Shown here in pieces: positions 45,995 through 53,822 of a stretch of 64,000 nt of DNA. Where the stretch lies: assembly GCF_008642355.1 (NCBI RefSeq), contig NZ_CP029193.1, positions 372,001 to 436,000 on the forward strand, written 5' to 3'. This DNA is from Streptomyces venezuelae (GTDB lineage Bacteria > Actinomycetota > Actinomycetes > Streptomycetales > Streptomycetaceae). The position numbers and the translations under genes are program-made. The notes under the pieces are model-generated. The model was not told the DNA's origin. It saw nothing but the letters and a program-made list of their open reading frames with translations, and did not search any database. The first letter of the stretch is position 1; every line of letters starts with the position of its first letter.

Positions 45995-46681
45995 TCAACG
46001 GCGCCCGGCGGCCCCGCTCTCGCGCTCCGCGAGAGTCGTCCAGAACATCTCCTCGTAGTGCGCGAGGAGCCGGCCGAACCGCAGGTGGGCCGTTGTGACA
46101 CGGTCTCGGTCGATCCCCGCCCGTACCGCGGCGAGTGCCTGCCGGTCGAGGTCCGGGGCGGGCTCGGCGAACAGGTCGAAGAACCCGCACGCCTCGTCGT
46201 CGAAGCCGTAGTGCTCGCGCAGCCCGCGGGCGACCGCGGCGCAGGACCGGCCCCAGGCGGCGAAGTTGGCGGTGAGGGCGAGGACGACGTCGGCCGGTTC
46301 GCCGTTCAGGGCGAGCCAGGCGACGTACGCCGGGTAGGCCTGGCAGCCGGGGTGCGGTTCGTATGTCGCCGCCTCCGACCTGCTCACTCCGCACGCCTCG
46401 AACAGCGGGTCGAGCCGCTCCCTGGCGAGGCTCTCCCCGTCGGCGAGGGTCTCGAAGAAGGCGGCCGACTCCAGGTCCTTCGACTCGGCGGCCCGCCGGG
46501 CCAGGTGCTGGAACGAGCGTCGGTCCGAGGGGATCACATGCCGCTGTTCCAATGCCAGGAGCGCGAGGGTCCGCAGCTCCGCCCGGCCGTCGGCGACGCG
46601 CGGCACGACCGGGTTCCTGTCCGGGTCGAGGGCGAGGCGGGCTGCCGTGGTCCGCAGGAGTTCTTGTGCCGTCGGAGTCAT
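45995..46681 (-). CDS. TenA/PqqC-like (heme-oxygenase fold) protein
   Basis: A 228-residue all-helical protein. LALEQRHVIPSDRRSFQHLARRA, the ETLADGESLARERL helix and LTANFAAWGRSCAAVARGLREHYG fit the TenA/PqqC/CADD fold. TenA members hydrolyse aminopyrimidines in thiamine salvage, while relatives are di-iron oxidases; key residues could not be assigned, so the activity is open. The ATG at 46681 follows GGAAGG. A perfect inverted repeat of BlaI-operator type lies 45 bp upstream. Confidence 0.75.
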   Translation of the reverse strand: MTPTAQELLRTTAARLALDPDRNPVVPRVADGRAELRTLALLALEQRHVIPSDRRSFQHLARRAAESKDLESAAFFETLADGESLARERLDPLFEACGVSRSEAATYEPHPGCQAYPAYVAWLALNGEPADVVLALTANFAAWGRSCAAVARGLREHYGFDDEACGFFDLFAEPAPDLDRQALAAVRAGIDRDRVTTAHLRFGRLLAHYEEMFWTTLAERESGAAGRR

Positions 46682-46725
46682 CACGCGCACCTTCCGCTGG
46701 GCGGGAACTTCTCGGCCCGACTGCT

Positions 46726-46749
46726 AGTTTCTACTCTGTTGTAGAAACT
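46726..46749. promoter_or_regulatory. Inverted repeat AGTTTCTAC-N6-GTAGAAACT, BlaI-type operator candidate
   Basis: Perfect 9-bp arms with a 6-bp spacer lie between the TenA-like gene (minus) and TerB (plus). The core CTAC-N6-GTAG has exactly the spacing of the palindrome before the BlaI gene at 48794-48809. The BlaI-family repressor encoded 2 kb away may therefore control one or both of these genes. Confidence 0.55.
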
Positions 46750-46832
46750 GGCGGGGACCCGGGCCTGCGCGCAGCGTACCGGGGCCCTCGTCCAACACCC
46801 CTGATACATCGATACGTTTATGGAGTCTCCCC

Positions 46833-47288
46833 ATGGCCCTGTGGGACCGCGTCAAGGAATCCGCATCGACGATGCAGACCCAGCTGATGGCGAAGAAGAA
46901 CGACCTGAAGAGCGGAGCCTTCCGCGACGCGAGCATGGCCATGTGCGCCCTGGTGGCGGCGGCGGACGGCACCGTCGACCCGTCCGAGCGCCAGCGTGTC
47001 GCGCAGCTGATCGGCACGAACGAAGTGCTGCAGAACTTCCCCGCCGACGACCTGCGCCGCCGCTTCGACGAGTACGTGGACAAGCTGACCGCCGACTTCG
47101 CGTTCGGCAAGGTGAGCGTGCTCCAGGAGGTCGCCAAGGCGAAGAAGAAGCCGGCCGAGGCTCGCGCGGTGATCCAGATCGGCATCGTCATCGGCGGTGC
47201 CGACGGCGACTTCGACAAGGACGAGCAGGCCGTCGTGCGCGAGGCGTGCTTCGCGCTGGACCTGCCGCCGCACGAGTTCGACCTGTAG
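46833..47288 (+). CDS. TerB-family tellurite-resistance/stress protein
   Basis: A 151-residue TerB domain protein. The helical repeat carries the acidic metal-binding segments LVAAADGTVDPSERQRV and IGGADGDFDKDEQAVVREAC, which are related to each other. TerB proteins sit at the membrane interface with TerC and TerD in metal- or phage-related stress responses. The ATG at 46833 follows GGAG (46822-46825). A TerD gene lies 1.6 kb downstream, but two minus-strand genes intervene, so it is a dispersed ter locus. Confidence 0.92.
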   Translation: MALWDRVKESASTMQTQLMAKKNDLKSGAFRDASMAMCALVAAADGTVDPSERQRVAQLIGTNEVLQNFPADDLRRRFDEYVDKLTADFAFGKVSVLQEVAKAKKKPAEARAVIQIGIVIGGADGDFDKDEQAVVREACFALDLPPHEFDL

Positions 47289-47309
47289 TCCTCCCGGCGG
47301 GCCGCCGCA

Positions 47310-47328
47310 CCGTGGCGGTCCACCACGG
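47310..47328. terminator. Weak hairpin between TerB and the M56 peptidase gene
   Basis: CCGTGG and CCACGG pair across a 7-base loop in the gap between two converging genes. The stem is only 6 bp, so this is tentative. Confidence 0.35.
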
Positions 47329-47348
47329 CTCTCCACCGCGATCGGCCG

Positions 47349-48281
47349 TCAGAGCGGCGTGGCCGCCCGCAGGATGAGGACCATCGTGACCGCGGAGTTC
47401 GCCGAGGACATCGCGGACACCGCGGTGCCGAACGCGGCGGACCACAGGGCGAGCCCCACCCCCGTGAACACGGACGGCCGGGTGGCCGCGGCCGGCGCCG
47501 GAGCGAGCAGCGCGGCGACGCGGCGCGGCACGGGCCCCGGCGCCGCGAGCCCGGCGAGGGTCGGCGCGGGCGTGCTCCGGGAGACCAGCGCGGCCTTGCC
47601 GATCGCGCGGGCGACGACCCGCCGGTCGCGCACCGCACGCGCCGCCGCCTCGTCGGCCCAGCGCTCCGCGGCGAAGGCGACGGAGGTGCGCAGCGGCCGC
47701 AGGAAAGGGTTGGCGCGGGCAGCGAGCTGTGTGACGAGCAGGTGCCGGTGGTGCCGCGCCGAGAGATGCGCCCGCTCGTGGGCGAACAGCGCGCGGCGCT
47801 CCGGGGCTGCGAGCCGGGACAGCATCCCGGTGGTGACGACGACGCGGCCGCCGCGGCGCGAGGGCAGGGCATAGGCGTACGACGCCTCGTCGGCGACGAC
47901 CGCGACGGAGCCGCCGCGCAGGCCTTCGAGGGCGCGGCGCCCGCGACGGCGCACTCGGGCGTGCCGCCAGAGTGTGCGCAGGCATGCCGCGCACACGACG
48001 AGCAGCGCGGGGATCGCGGCCTTCCCCGCCACCTCGTCGTAGGGGACGGCGGCGCGCACCTCGGGGTCGGACCAGCCGTCGGGCAGCGGGTTGCCGGGCA
48101 GCTGGGCGGTGCCGACGACCATCAGCAGGGCGAGGCAGAGCGTGCTGCACAGCGCCATCACCCCGGCGACGGCGGTGAGCAGCCGTGTCGCGGTGCGCGG
48201 GTGGAGGTGCTGTTCGGCGAGGCGGGCGATCGGCCACGCGGTCAGCGGCAGCACGAGCGGCAGGAAGACGAAGACGCCCAT
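47349..48281 (-). CDS. M56 (BlaR1-like) membrane metallopeptidase
   Basis: A 310-residue membrane protein with helices at about residues 3-18, 33-57 and 88-103, and another near the C terminus. The zinc site is HERAH (His168, Glu169, His172). Unlike full BlaR1 it has no C-terminal penicillin-binding sensor domain. It lies 40 bp after the BlaI-family gene in the same direction, the usual BlaI-M56 pair in which the peptidase triggers repressor cleavage. The inducing signal is unknown, and a beta-lactamase gene is not present here. Confidence 0.9.
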   Translation of the reverse strand: MGVFVFLPLVLPLTAWPIARLAEQHLHPRTATRLLTAVAGVMALCSTLCLALLMVVGTAQLPGNPLPDGWSDPEVRAAVPYDEVAGKAAIPALLVVCAACLRTLWRHARVRRRGRRALEGLRGGSVAVVADEASYAYALPSRRGGRVVVTTGMLSRLAAPERRALFAHERAHLSARHHRHLLVTQLAARANPFLRPLRTSVAFAAERWADEAAARAVRDRRVVARAIGKAALVSRSTPAPTLAGLAAPGPVPRRVAALLAPAPAAATRPSVFTGVGLALWSAAFGTAVSAMSSANSAVTMVLILRAATPL

Positions 48282-48321
48282 CAGCGGATAACCCCCATCT
48301 GCGAACAGCCCTTGTCAGGCG

Positions 48322-48756
48322 TCAGTCGTCGGCCTCGGCGCCGGCCTGCCCGAGCAGGTCGCGCAGGAGCTGTTCGTCGTCGGGGGTGAGCGTCGTGACG
48401 AAGCTGGCGAGCACGGCCTCGCGGTCGCTCTCGCCGTCGAGCACCTTGCGCATCCGGAAGGCGGCGAGTCCGGCCTCGTCCGACGCGGGCGTCCACGCGA
48501 AGGAGCGGCCCGCGCGCTCGCGCGTGACGACGTCCTTCGCGAGGAGACGGGTCAGGATCGTCATGACGGTGGTGTACGCGAGGTCCCCGCCGATCCGCTC
48601 CTGCACCCAGGCCGCGCTGACGGGTCCGCGCGCGGTGTGCAGCGCGGCGAGCACCTGTGACTCCAGCTCGCCCTGCGCGCGCCGACGCAGTCGCGGCTGC
48701 CGCTCGTCTCGCGCGTCGCGCTCGCCGTGCGCGTCGTGCTCGTCGTGGTGCGTCAT
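48322..48756 (-). CDS. BlaI/MecI-family transcriptional repressor
   Basis: A 144-residue winged-helix repressor. An unusual charged, His-rich tail (MTHHDEHDAHGERD) precedes the domain LRRRAQGELESQVLAALHTA, GDLAYTTVMTILTRLLAKDVVTRERAGRSFAW, as in BlaI. The C-terminal helices would dimerise. It is followed by an M56 peptidase gene. A palindrome TCTACAG-TC-CTGTAGA sits 38 bp upstream, between it and terD, so it probably represses itself and perhaps terD. The His-rich N terminus could bind metal, which would suit a metal-stress ter locus, but that is conjecture. Confidence 0.92.
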   Translation of the reverse strand: MTHHDEHDAHGERDARDERQPRLRRRAQGELESQVLAALHTARGPVSAAWVQERIGGDLAYTTVMTILTRLLAKDVVTRERAGRSFAWTPASDEAGLAAFRMRKVLDGESDREAVLASFVTTLTPDDEQLLRDLLGQAGAEADD

Positions 48757-48793
48757 GCCCGCGATCCTACGGGACGCCGCCCCACCGCCCACT

Positions 48794-48809
48794 TCTACAG
48801 TCCTGTAGA
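48794..48809. promoter_or_regulatory. BlaI-type operator between BlaI and TerD genes
   Basis: TCTACAG-TC-CTGTAGA is a perfect palindrome with 7-bp arms, of the TACA/TGTA type bound by BlaI/MecI proteins. It lies 38 bp before the repressor start and 62 bp before terD. Confidence 0.7.
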
Positions 48810-48870
48810 TTTCTGGGAGTCGGAACCAGATCGACAACCCGATCCAGAACTTCGGACGTAGGAGGACATC

Positions 48871-49446
48871 GTGGGAGTTTCGCTGGCCAAGGGCGGCAAC
48901 GTCTCGCTCAGCAAGGAGGCCCCGGGCCTCACCGCCGTCGTGGTCGGCCTGGGCTGGGACGTGCGCACCACGACCGGCACGGACTACGACCTCGACGCCA
49001 GCGCCCTGCTCTGCGACGAGTCGGGCAAGGTCGTCTCCGACCAGCACTTCGTCTTCTACAACAACCTGACGAGCCCGGACGGCTCCGTCGAGCACACCGG
49101 CGACAACCTCACCGGTGAGGGCGAGGGCGACGACGAGGCCGTGAAGGTGAACCTCGCGCAGGTGCCCGCCGACATCTCGAAGATCGTCTTCCCGGTGTCC
49201 ATCCACGACGCCGAGAACCGCGGCCAGAGCTTCGGCCAGGTCCGCAACGCGTTCATCCGCGTGGTGAACCAGGCGGACAACGCGGAGATCGCGCGCTACG
49301 ACCTGTCGGAGGACGCATCCACGGAGACCGCCATGGTCTTCGGCGAGCTCTACCGGCACGGTGCGGAGTGGAAATTCCGCGCGGTCGGCCAGGGTTATGC
49401 CAGTGGGCTGCGCGGCATCGCGTCGGACTTCGGCGTGAACGTCTGA
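48871..49446 (+). CDS. TerD-family stress protein
   Basis: A 191-residue TerD protein of standard length. It begins [20 protein letters not shown] and contains the calcium-binding acidic segments [14 protein letters not shown] and [22 protein letters not shown], then [21 protein letters not shown]. TerD proteins bind calcium and are abundant in Streptomyces, affecting differentiation and metal or oxidative stress. The GTG at 48871 follows TAGGAGGA. It is divergent from the BlaI gene and shares its operator region. Confidence 0.95.
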   Translation: MGVSLAKGGNVSLSKEAPGLTAVVVGLGWDVRTTTGTDYDLDASALLCDESGKVVSDQHFVFYNNLTSPDGSVEHTGDNLTGEGEGDDEAVKVNLAQVPADISKIVFPVSIHDAENRGQSFGQVRNAFIRVVNQADNAEIARYDLSEDASTETAMVFGELYRHGAEWKFRAVGQGYASGLRGIASDFGVNV

Positions 49447-49524
49447 CACGGGCACGGACCTGACGGCAATCCCGCCGCGACGCACGAACGCGACAGACGA
49501 GCGCGACATACGAGGAGGCAGGCC

Positions 49525-49932
49525 ATGTACGGCGACGACGAGACGGTGCGCAGGATCCTGACGGAGCGCGGCGACACCTGGGCCGTCGTGGGACTGTCGA
49601 ACAACCGCGACCGGGCGGCGTTCCGCGTCGCGTCGGTCCTGCAGCACTTCGGCAAGCGCGTGGTCCCCGTCCACCCCAAGGCCGAAACGGTCCACGGCGA
49701 GCAGGGGTACGCGTCCCTGTCCGCCGTGCCGTTCCCGGTCGACGTGGTGGACGTCTTCGTGAACAGCTCACTGGCGGGCCGGGTCGCCGACGACGCGGTC
49801 GCCGCCGGTGCGCGGGCGGTCTGGTTCCAGCTGGGCGTGATCGACGAGGCGGCGTACGACAGGACGCGCGCCGCGGGTCTGGACATGGTCATGGACCGCT
49901 GCCCGGCCATCGAGATCCCGCGCCTCGGCTGA
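49525..49932 (+). CDS. CoA-binding domain protein (YccU-like)
   Basis: A 135-residue single Rossmann-like CoA-binding domain, as in YccU and in the N terminus of succinyl-CoA synthetase. The nucleotide loop is WAVVGLSNNRDRAAFRVA and later VDVVDVFVNSSLAGRVADDAV and GARAVWFQLGVIDEAA fit the fold. The biochemical role of the family is not established. It lies 78 bp after terD on the same strand behind GAGGAGG-like sequence, and converges with the PucR gene with a 9-bp gap. Confidence 0.92.
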   Translation: MYGDDETVRRILTERGDTWAVVGLSNNRDRAAFRVASVLQHFGKRVVPVHPKAETVHGEQGYASLSAVPFPVDVVDVFVNSSLAGRVADDAVAAGARAVWFQLGVIDEAAYDRTRAAGLDMVMDRCPAIEIPRLG

Positions 49933-49941
49933 CACCACCGG

Positions 49942-50997
49942 CTAGAACGGCTGGTCGGGCCAGTCGAGCAGGCGGGCCCCGATCACGGCGGTCTGGAGCG
50001 TGTAGCGGTGCACGGGATCGGCCGGATTGGCGCCGGTGAGCCGGTGGATGCGCTCCAGACGGTACGTCAGGGCGCGCACGCTCAAGGAGAGGCGGCGGGC
50101 CGCTTCCGCCGCGACGCAGCCGGAGTCGAAGAACGCGGTGAGCGTGTCGATGAGGGGCCGCGCGCCGCCGCGGGCCTGCTGCAGCGGGCCGAGCGTATGG
50201 ACCACCAGATCGGCCATGGCCTGCCGGTCGCGGGTCAGTACGGGGTAGACCAGCAGGTCGGCGGCGTGCAGCACGGGCTCGTCGAGCTCCAGGCGCTCCG
50301 CGAGGTCCAGGGCGTTGAGTGCTTCCTCGTACGACTGGACGACGCCGCCCGGACCCGGCTGCGGGCGGCCGATGACGACGCGGGCGCCGTCGATGGCGGC
50401 ATACGCGTGCTTGGCGAAGAAGGCGAGGACCTCGCCCTGGTCGCCGGGGGCGATGCAGACCAGCCGGCCCTCCTTCGTCGTGAGCAGGATGCTGCGGTTG
50501 CCGAACCGGCCGACGAGGGCGCTCTCCACCTCGCGCGGCACGGCGTCCCCCTCCTCGTAGCCGCACGGGCCCTGGGCGACGGCGACCGCGTGTTCGTAGG
50601 AGAGGCGCAGCCCGAACCGTTCGGCGCGTTCGGCGAGCCTGCCGAGGTCGCTGCGTCCGTGGAGCAGGTCGTCGATGAACTCCCGCCGGGCCGCCTCCTG
50701 CTGACGGACCGCCAGGCGCTGCGCCCGCTCGTACCCCTCGGCGAGGGCGTCCACGGCCTGCTCGACGGCGGCCAGCACACGGTCGGCGTCCCCGGCGGCG
50801 GGCCAGTGCCCGCGGGTCGCCGAGAGGTGCGCACCCACCAGCGCCCGCAGCCCGAGCCCCGCCTCCGCCGCCCGCTCCCCCAGCGCACGCCGCGAGTCCA
50901 GCTCGTCGCGGGTCAGCCGCCGCCCGGTCGCCGCCGCGGCGGCGAGGATCTGGTCATAGCCCTCGAGATAGACCTCGGGTATGCCGTGCCCTGCCAT
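49942..50997 (-). CDS. PucR-family transcriptional regulator
   Basis: A 351-residue PucR/CdaR regulator. The C-terminal helix-turn-helix is FFDSGCVAAEAARRLSLSVRALTYRLERIHRLTG; a GGDEF-like middle domain (VVIGRPQPGPGGVVQSYEEALNALDLAERL) precedes it. The N-terminal part is helical, without a recognised purine-binding domain. In several bacteria PucR activates purine catabolism genes. It is divergent from MoxR/VWA genes and about 10 kb from a xanthine dehydrogenase-type operon, which fits such a role. ATG 50997 is chosen over 51036 on fit. Confidence 0.9.
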   Translation of the reverse strand: MAGHGIPEVYLEGYDQILAAAAATGRRLTRDELDSRRALGERAAEAGLGLRALVGAHLSATRGHWPAAGDADRVLAAVEQAVDALAEGYERAQRLAVRQQEAARREFIDDLLHGRSDLGRLAERAERFGLRLSYEHAVAVAQGPCGYEEGDAVPREVESALVGRFGNRSILLTTKEGRLVCIAPGDQGEVLAFFAKHAYAAIDGARVVIGRPQPGPGGVVQSYEEALNALDLAERLELDEPVLHAADLLVYPVLTRDRQAMADLVVHTLGPLQQARGGARPLIDTLTAFFDSGCVAAEAARRLSLSVRALTYRLERIHRLTGANPADPVHRYTLQTAVIGARLLDWPDQPF

Positions 50998-51040
50998 GTC
51001 CGCCCCCGGCGCGCGTCCTGGTGGAACCGATGCCACCGCG

Positions 51041-51075
51041 TTGAATCATTTACCGCCTTTTTAACTCATAACGCG
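51041..51075. promoter_or_regulatory. A+T-rich promoter region between PucR and MoxR genes
   Basis: This short segment (TTGAATC...TTTACC...TTTTTAACTCATAA) is strikingly A+T-rich for this genome and lies in the 254-bp divergent gap. Several -10-like hexamers are possible in both directions, so no single promoter can be assigned. Confidence 0.4.
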
Positions 51076-51251
51076 TTCCGACCGGTAACGGCCCGCTCCA
51101 CAGGAGCTCCGGCGGCACGATGCGGCAAGAAGGGTGACGTTCGACGCAAACGGCGTCCGCCCGTTGTGTCAGGGTGCCCCCGACTGATCGGGTACGAGGG
51201 CCGGGCCCGGGGGAGGCGCCGGTGGAGCCGTCGAGCACAGGAGAACTCCGC

Positions 51252-52121
51252 ATGACGACCGGGTACTTCACGTCCGTCGACGACGTCGCCGCGCGTCTGG
51301 CCGCCACCGGCTATCTGGCCTCGCCCGCCGTCGCCACCACCGTGTTCCTCGCGGACCGGCTCGGGAAGCCGCTGCTGGTGGAGGGGCCCGCAGGGGTCGG
51401 CAAGACGGAGCTGGCGAAAGCCGTCGCCGCGGTCGCCGACGCGCGGCTCGTGCGGCTCCAGTGCTACGAAGGCGTCGACGAGTCCCGCGCCCTGTACGAG
51501 TGGAACCACGCCAAGCAGTTGCTGCGCATCACCGCGGGGCGCGACGAGTCGTGGGACGAGACGCGCACCGACATCTTCAGCGAGGAGTTCCTCCTCTCCC
51601 GGCCGTTGCTGACCGCGATCCGCGGCGCGGAGCCGAAGGTCCTGCTCATCGACGAGACGGACAAGGCCGACGTCGAGGTCGAGGGACTCCTCCTCGAAGT
51701 CCTCAGCGACTTCCAGGTCACGGTGCCGGAGCTGGGCACGATCAGTGCGGAGCGCCGTCCGTTCGTCGTCCTCACCTCCAACGCGAGCCGCGAGCTGTCC
51801 GAGGCGCTGCGCCGCCGCTGCCTCTTCCTCCACATCGGCTTCCCCGAGGAGGAGTTGGAGCGGCGCATCGTCCGCATGAAGGTGCCCGGTCTCGACGAGG
51901 CGCTCGCCGCCTCCGTGGTGCGGGTGGTCGGCGCGCTGCGCGCGATGGACCTGCGGAAGGTGCCGTCGGTCGCCGAGACCATCGACTGGGCGCGGACGCT
52001 GCTCGCGCTCGGCGCGGACACGCTGGACGAGACCGTCGTGCGCGACAGCCTCGGTGTCGTGCTCAAGCATCAGGACGACGTCCTGAAGGCCGCGGCCAAA
52101 CTGGATCTGGACGCGGTGTGA
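51252..52121 (+). CDS. MoxR/CoxD-type AAA+ ATPase
   Basis: A 289-residue MoxR ATPase. Walker A is EGPAGVGKTELAK (Lys51), Walker B is VLLIDETDKAD, with sensor 1 VLTSNASRE and arginine-finger region EALRRRCLF. MoxR proteins act with VWA-domain partners as chaperones; CoxD is the version needed to mature the CO dehydrogenase molybdenum-copper site. The ATG at 51252 follows AGGAG (51239-51243). Its TGA overlaps the GTG of the VWA gene, proof of a coupled pair. Confidence 0.93.
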   Translation: MTTGYFTSVDDVAARLAATGYLASPAVATTVFLADRLGKPLLVEGPAGVGKTELAKAVAAVADARLVRLQCYEGVDESRALYEWNHAKQLLRITAGRDESWDETRTDIFSEEFLLSRPLLTAIRGAEPKVLLIDETDKADVEVEGLLLEVLSDFQVTVPELGTISAERRPFVVLTSNASRELSEALRRRCLFLHIGFPEEELERRIVRMKVPGLDEALAASVVRVVGALRAMDLRKVPSVAETIDWARTLLALGADTLDETVVRDSLGVVLKHQDDVLKAAAKLDLDAV

Positions 52122-53521
52122 CGGCGCCGTCCACCGGCCCGTCTCTTCCCATCGACGGGATCACCGGCCGCCTCACCGGGCTGGTCAAAGCCCTCCGGTC
52201 GCACGGCCTGCGCATCGGCCCCGGTGAGACGGTGGACGCGGCTGCCGCCCTGGAGGCGCTCGGTCTCGCCGACCGGGAGCGGGCCAGGGAAGGGCTCGCC
52301 GCCGCGCTGCTCCACCGGGAGAGCCAGCGCGCGGTCTTCGACCCCGTCTTCGATCTGTACTTTCCGGCGGGCGTGGGCGTGCCGGTACGCGGGGACGGGG
52401 ACCGGGACGCGCTGCGCGAACGGCTCGTCGCCGCGCTCGCCGCGGACGACCAGGCGCTCCTCGCCCGGCTGGCGGGCGAGGCCGTCGACGGTTTCGGCGC
52501 CTACGGCTCCTTCGGCCAGGGGGGCGACGGCTGGTCCTCGTACCAGACGCTGAGCAGGGTGCGGCCGGAGACGCTGCTCGCGCGCGTCCTCGCCGCCCTC
52601 CGCGCGGAGTCGGCCGCCGAACCGGGAACAGAGCGGCCCGCGTTCACCGACCGGCTGCTCGCCGACGAGGTCCGGCGCCGCATCGAGGGCTTCCGTGAGC
52701 GCGTACGGACCGAGGCGCGCCGCAGGGTCGCCGAGCGGCGCGGCACCGAGGAGATCGCACGCCGGGCCGTGACCACCACCGCCGACCGCGTCGATTTCCT
52801 CCTCGCGGGCCGGGCACAGCTGGACGAACTCCGCCGGGCGGTGCATCCACTCGCCCGCAAGCTCGCGACACGCCTCGCGGCCCGGCGCCGCAGGGCCGCG
52901 CACGGCAGCATCGACCTGCGCCGCACCCTGCGCGGATCGCTGTCGACGGGCGGTGTGCCGATGCGTCCCGTGCTGCGGCGCCGCCGTCCCGCACGCCCCG
53001 AACTCGTCCTGCTCTGCGACGTGTCCGGATCGGTCGCCGGCTTCGCGAACTTCACGATGCTGCTGGTGCAGGCGCTGCACGACCAGTTCAGCAAGGTCCG
53101 CGTGTTCGCTTTCGTCAACCGGGTCGACGAGGTGACGGACCTGGTCGCGCACGGAAACGCCGACCCGGCGGGCCTCGGCGCCCGCATCCTGGGCGAGGCG
53201 ACGGTGACGGGGTGGCACGGCAGCAGCGACTACGGCACGTCGCTGGGTGAGTTCGCCGAGCGGTACGTCGACGCGGTGGGCCCGCGCTCCACCGTCCTCG
53301 TCCTCGGCGACGCCCGCACGAACATGAGCGACCCCAATCTCCCCGCCCTGCGGAACATCGCGGAGCGGTCCCGCCGGGTGTACTGGCTCAACCCCGAGGC
53401 ACGCACACAGTGGTCGACCGGGGACTCGGCGGCGTACGCGTACGCCGAACTCGTCGAGATGTACGAGTGCCGCAACGCCCGACAGCTCAGCACGCTGATC
53501 ACACGCCTGCTGCCGGTCTGA
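52118..53521 (+). CDS. VWA-domain protein (CoxE-like)
   Basis: A 467-residue CoxE-type protein. The C-terminal von Willebrand factor A domain has the MIDAS metal site CDVSGSVAGF (DxSxS) and GDARTNMSDPN; the N-terminal half is helical and very Arg-rich (RRRVAERRGTEE, LRRTLRGSLSTGG). With MoxR it forms the AAA+/VWA machine known to act on molybdenum hydroxylases of the CO dehydrogenase family. It starts with GTG inside the MoxR stop codon. A molybdenum hydroxylase operon lies 8 kb to the right. Confidence 0.92.
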   Translation: MTAPSTGPSLPIDGITGRLTGLVKALRSHGLRIGPGETVDAAAALEALGLADRERAREGLAAALLHRESQRAVFDPVFDLYFPAGVGVPVRGDGDRDALRERLVAALAADDQALLARLAGEAVDGFGAYGSFGQGGDGWSSYQTLSRVRPETLLARVLAALRAESAAEPGTERPAFTDRLLADEVRRRIEGFRERVRTEARRRVAERRGTEEIARRAVTTTADRVDFLLAGRAQLDELRRAVHPLARKLATRLAARRRRAAHGSIDLRRTLRGSLSTGGVPMRPVLRRRRPARPELVLLCDVSGSVAGFANFTMLLVQALHDQFSKVRVFAFVNRVDEVTDLVAHGNADPAGLGARILGEATVTGWHGSSDYGTSLGEFAERYVDAVGPRSTVLVLGDARTNMSDPNLPALRNIAERSRRVYWLNPEARTQWSTGDSAAYAYAELVEMYECRNARQLSTLITRLLPV

Positions 53522-53822
53522 GGTTTCCGGCGAGGGCGACGACGTCGAGGGGCGTGCGGGCAGGGCGGCGGCGAGGGTGCCGAACAGCACTGCGACGGCC
53601 TGGGTGACGACACGGCGAAGACCGCGCCCGGCATGCGGTGTCCCCAGTGACGGACGACGGCGAGCAGCGGACCAGGGGGCATGCCGCGGGTGGCAGGCGT
53701 GTCCACCGCGACGCGCGAAGGAGCATGGCTCCCTCCCCCGCGTCCCGCCGATCACCTCCCTGACGTGTGCCTTTGTAGGCCTTGGGTACTCGGCCGCCTC
53801 CACCACGACAGGAGGATCTTCC
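53522..53822. other. Intergenic region, 301 bp
   Basis: It lies between the VWA gene and the ATP-grasp gene on the same strand. It contains the SigB-like promoter at 53765-53789 and the ribosome site of the next gene. No coding sequence or strong terminator is seen. Confidence 0.55.
53765..53789 (+). promoter_or_regulatory. SigB/SigF-type promoter candidate
   Basis: GTGT (53765-53768), 15 bp, then a full GGGTAC (53784-53789) matches GNNT-N14..16-GGGTAC. The expected transcript start near 53797 lies shortly before the AGGAGG at 53810. A SigB-family factor is encoded in this window at 6.5-7.4 kb. Confidence 0.45.

Noticed and set aside
47349..48756. Beta-lactam resistance system
   Set aside because: The BlaI-M56 pair is present, but the M56 protein has no penicillin-binding sensor domain and no beta-lactamase or PBP gene is nearby.
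46833..49446. Complete tellurite-resistance operon
   Set aside because: Only TerB and TerD are present, separated by opposing regulator genes; TerC, TerA, TerE and TerZ are not found.
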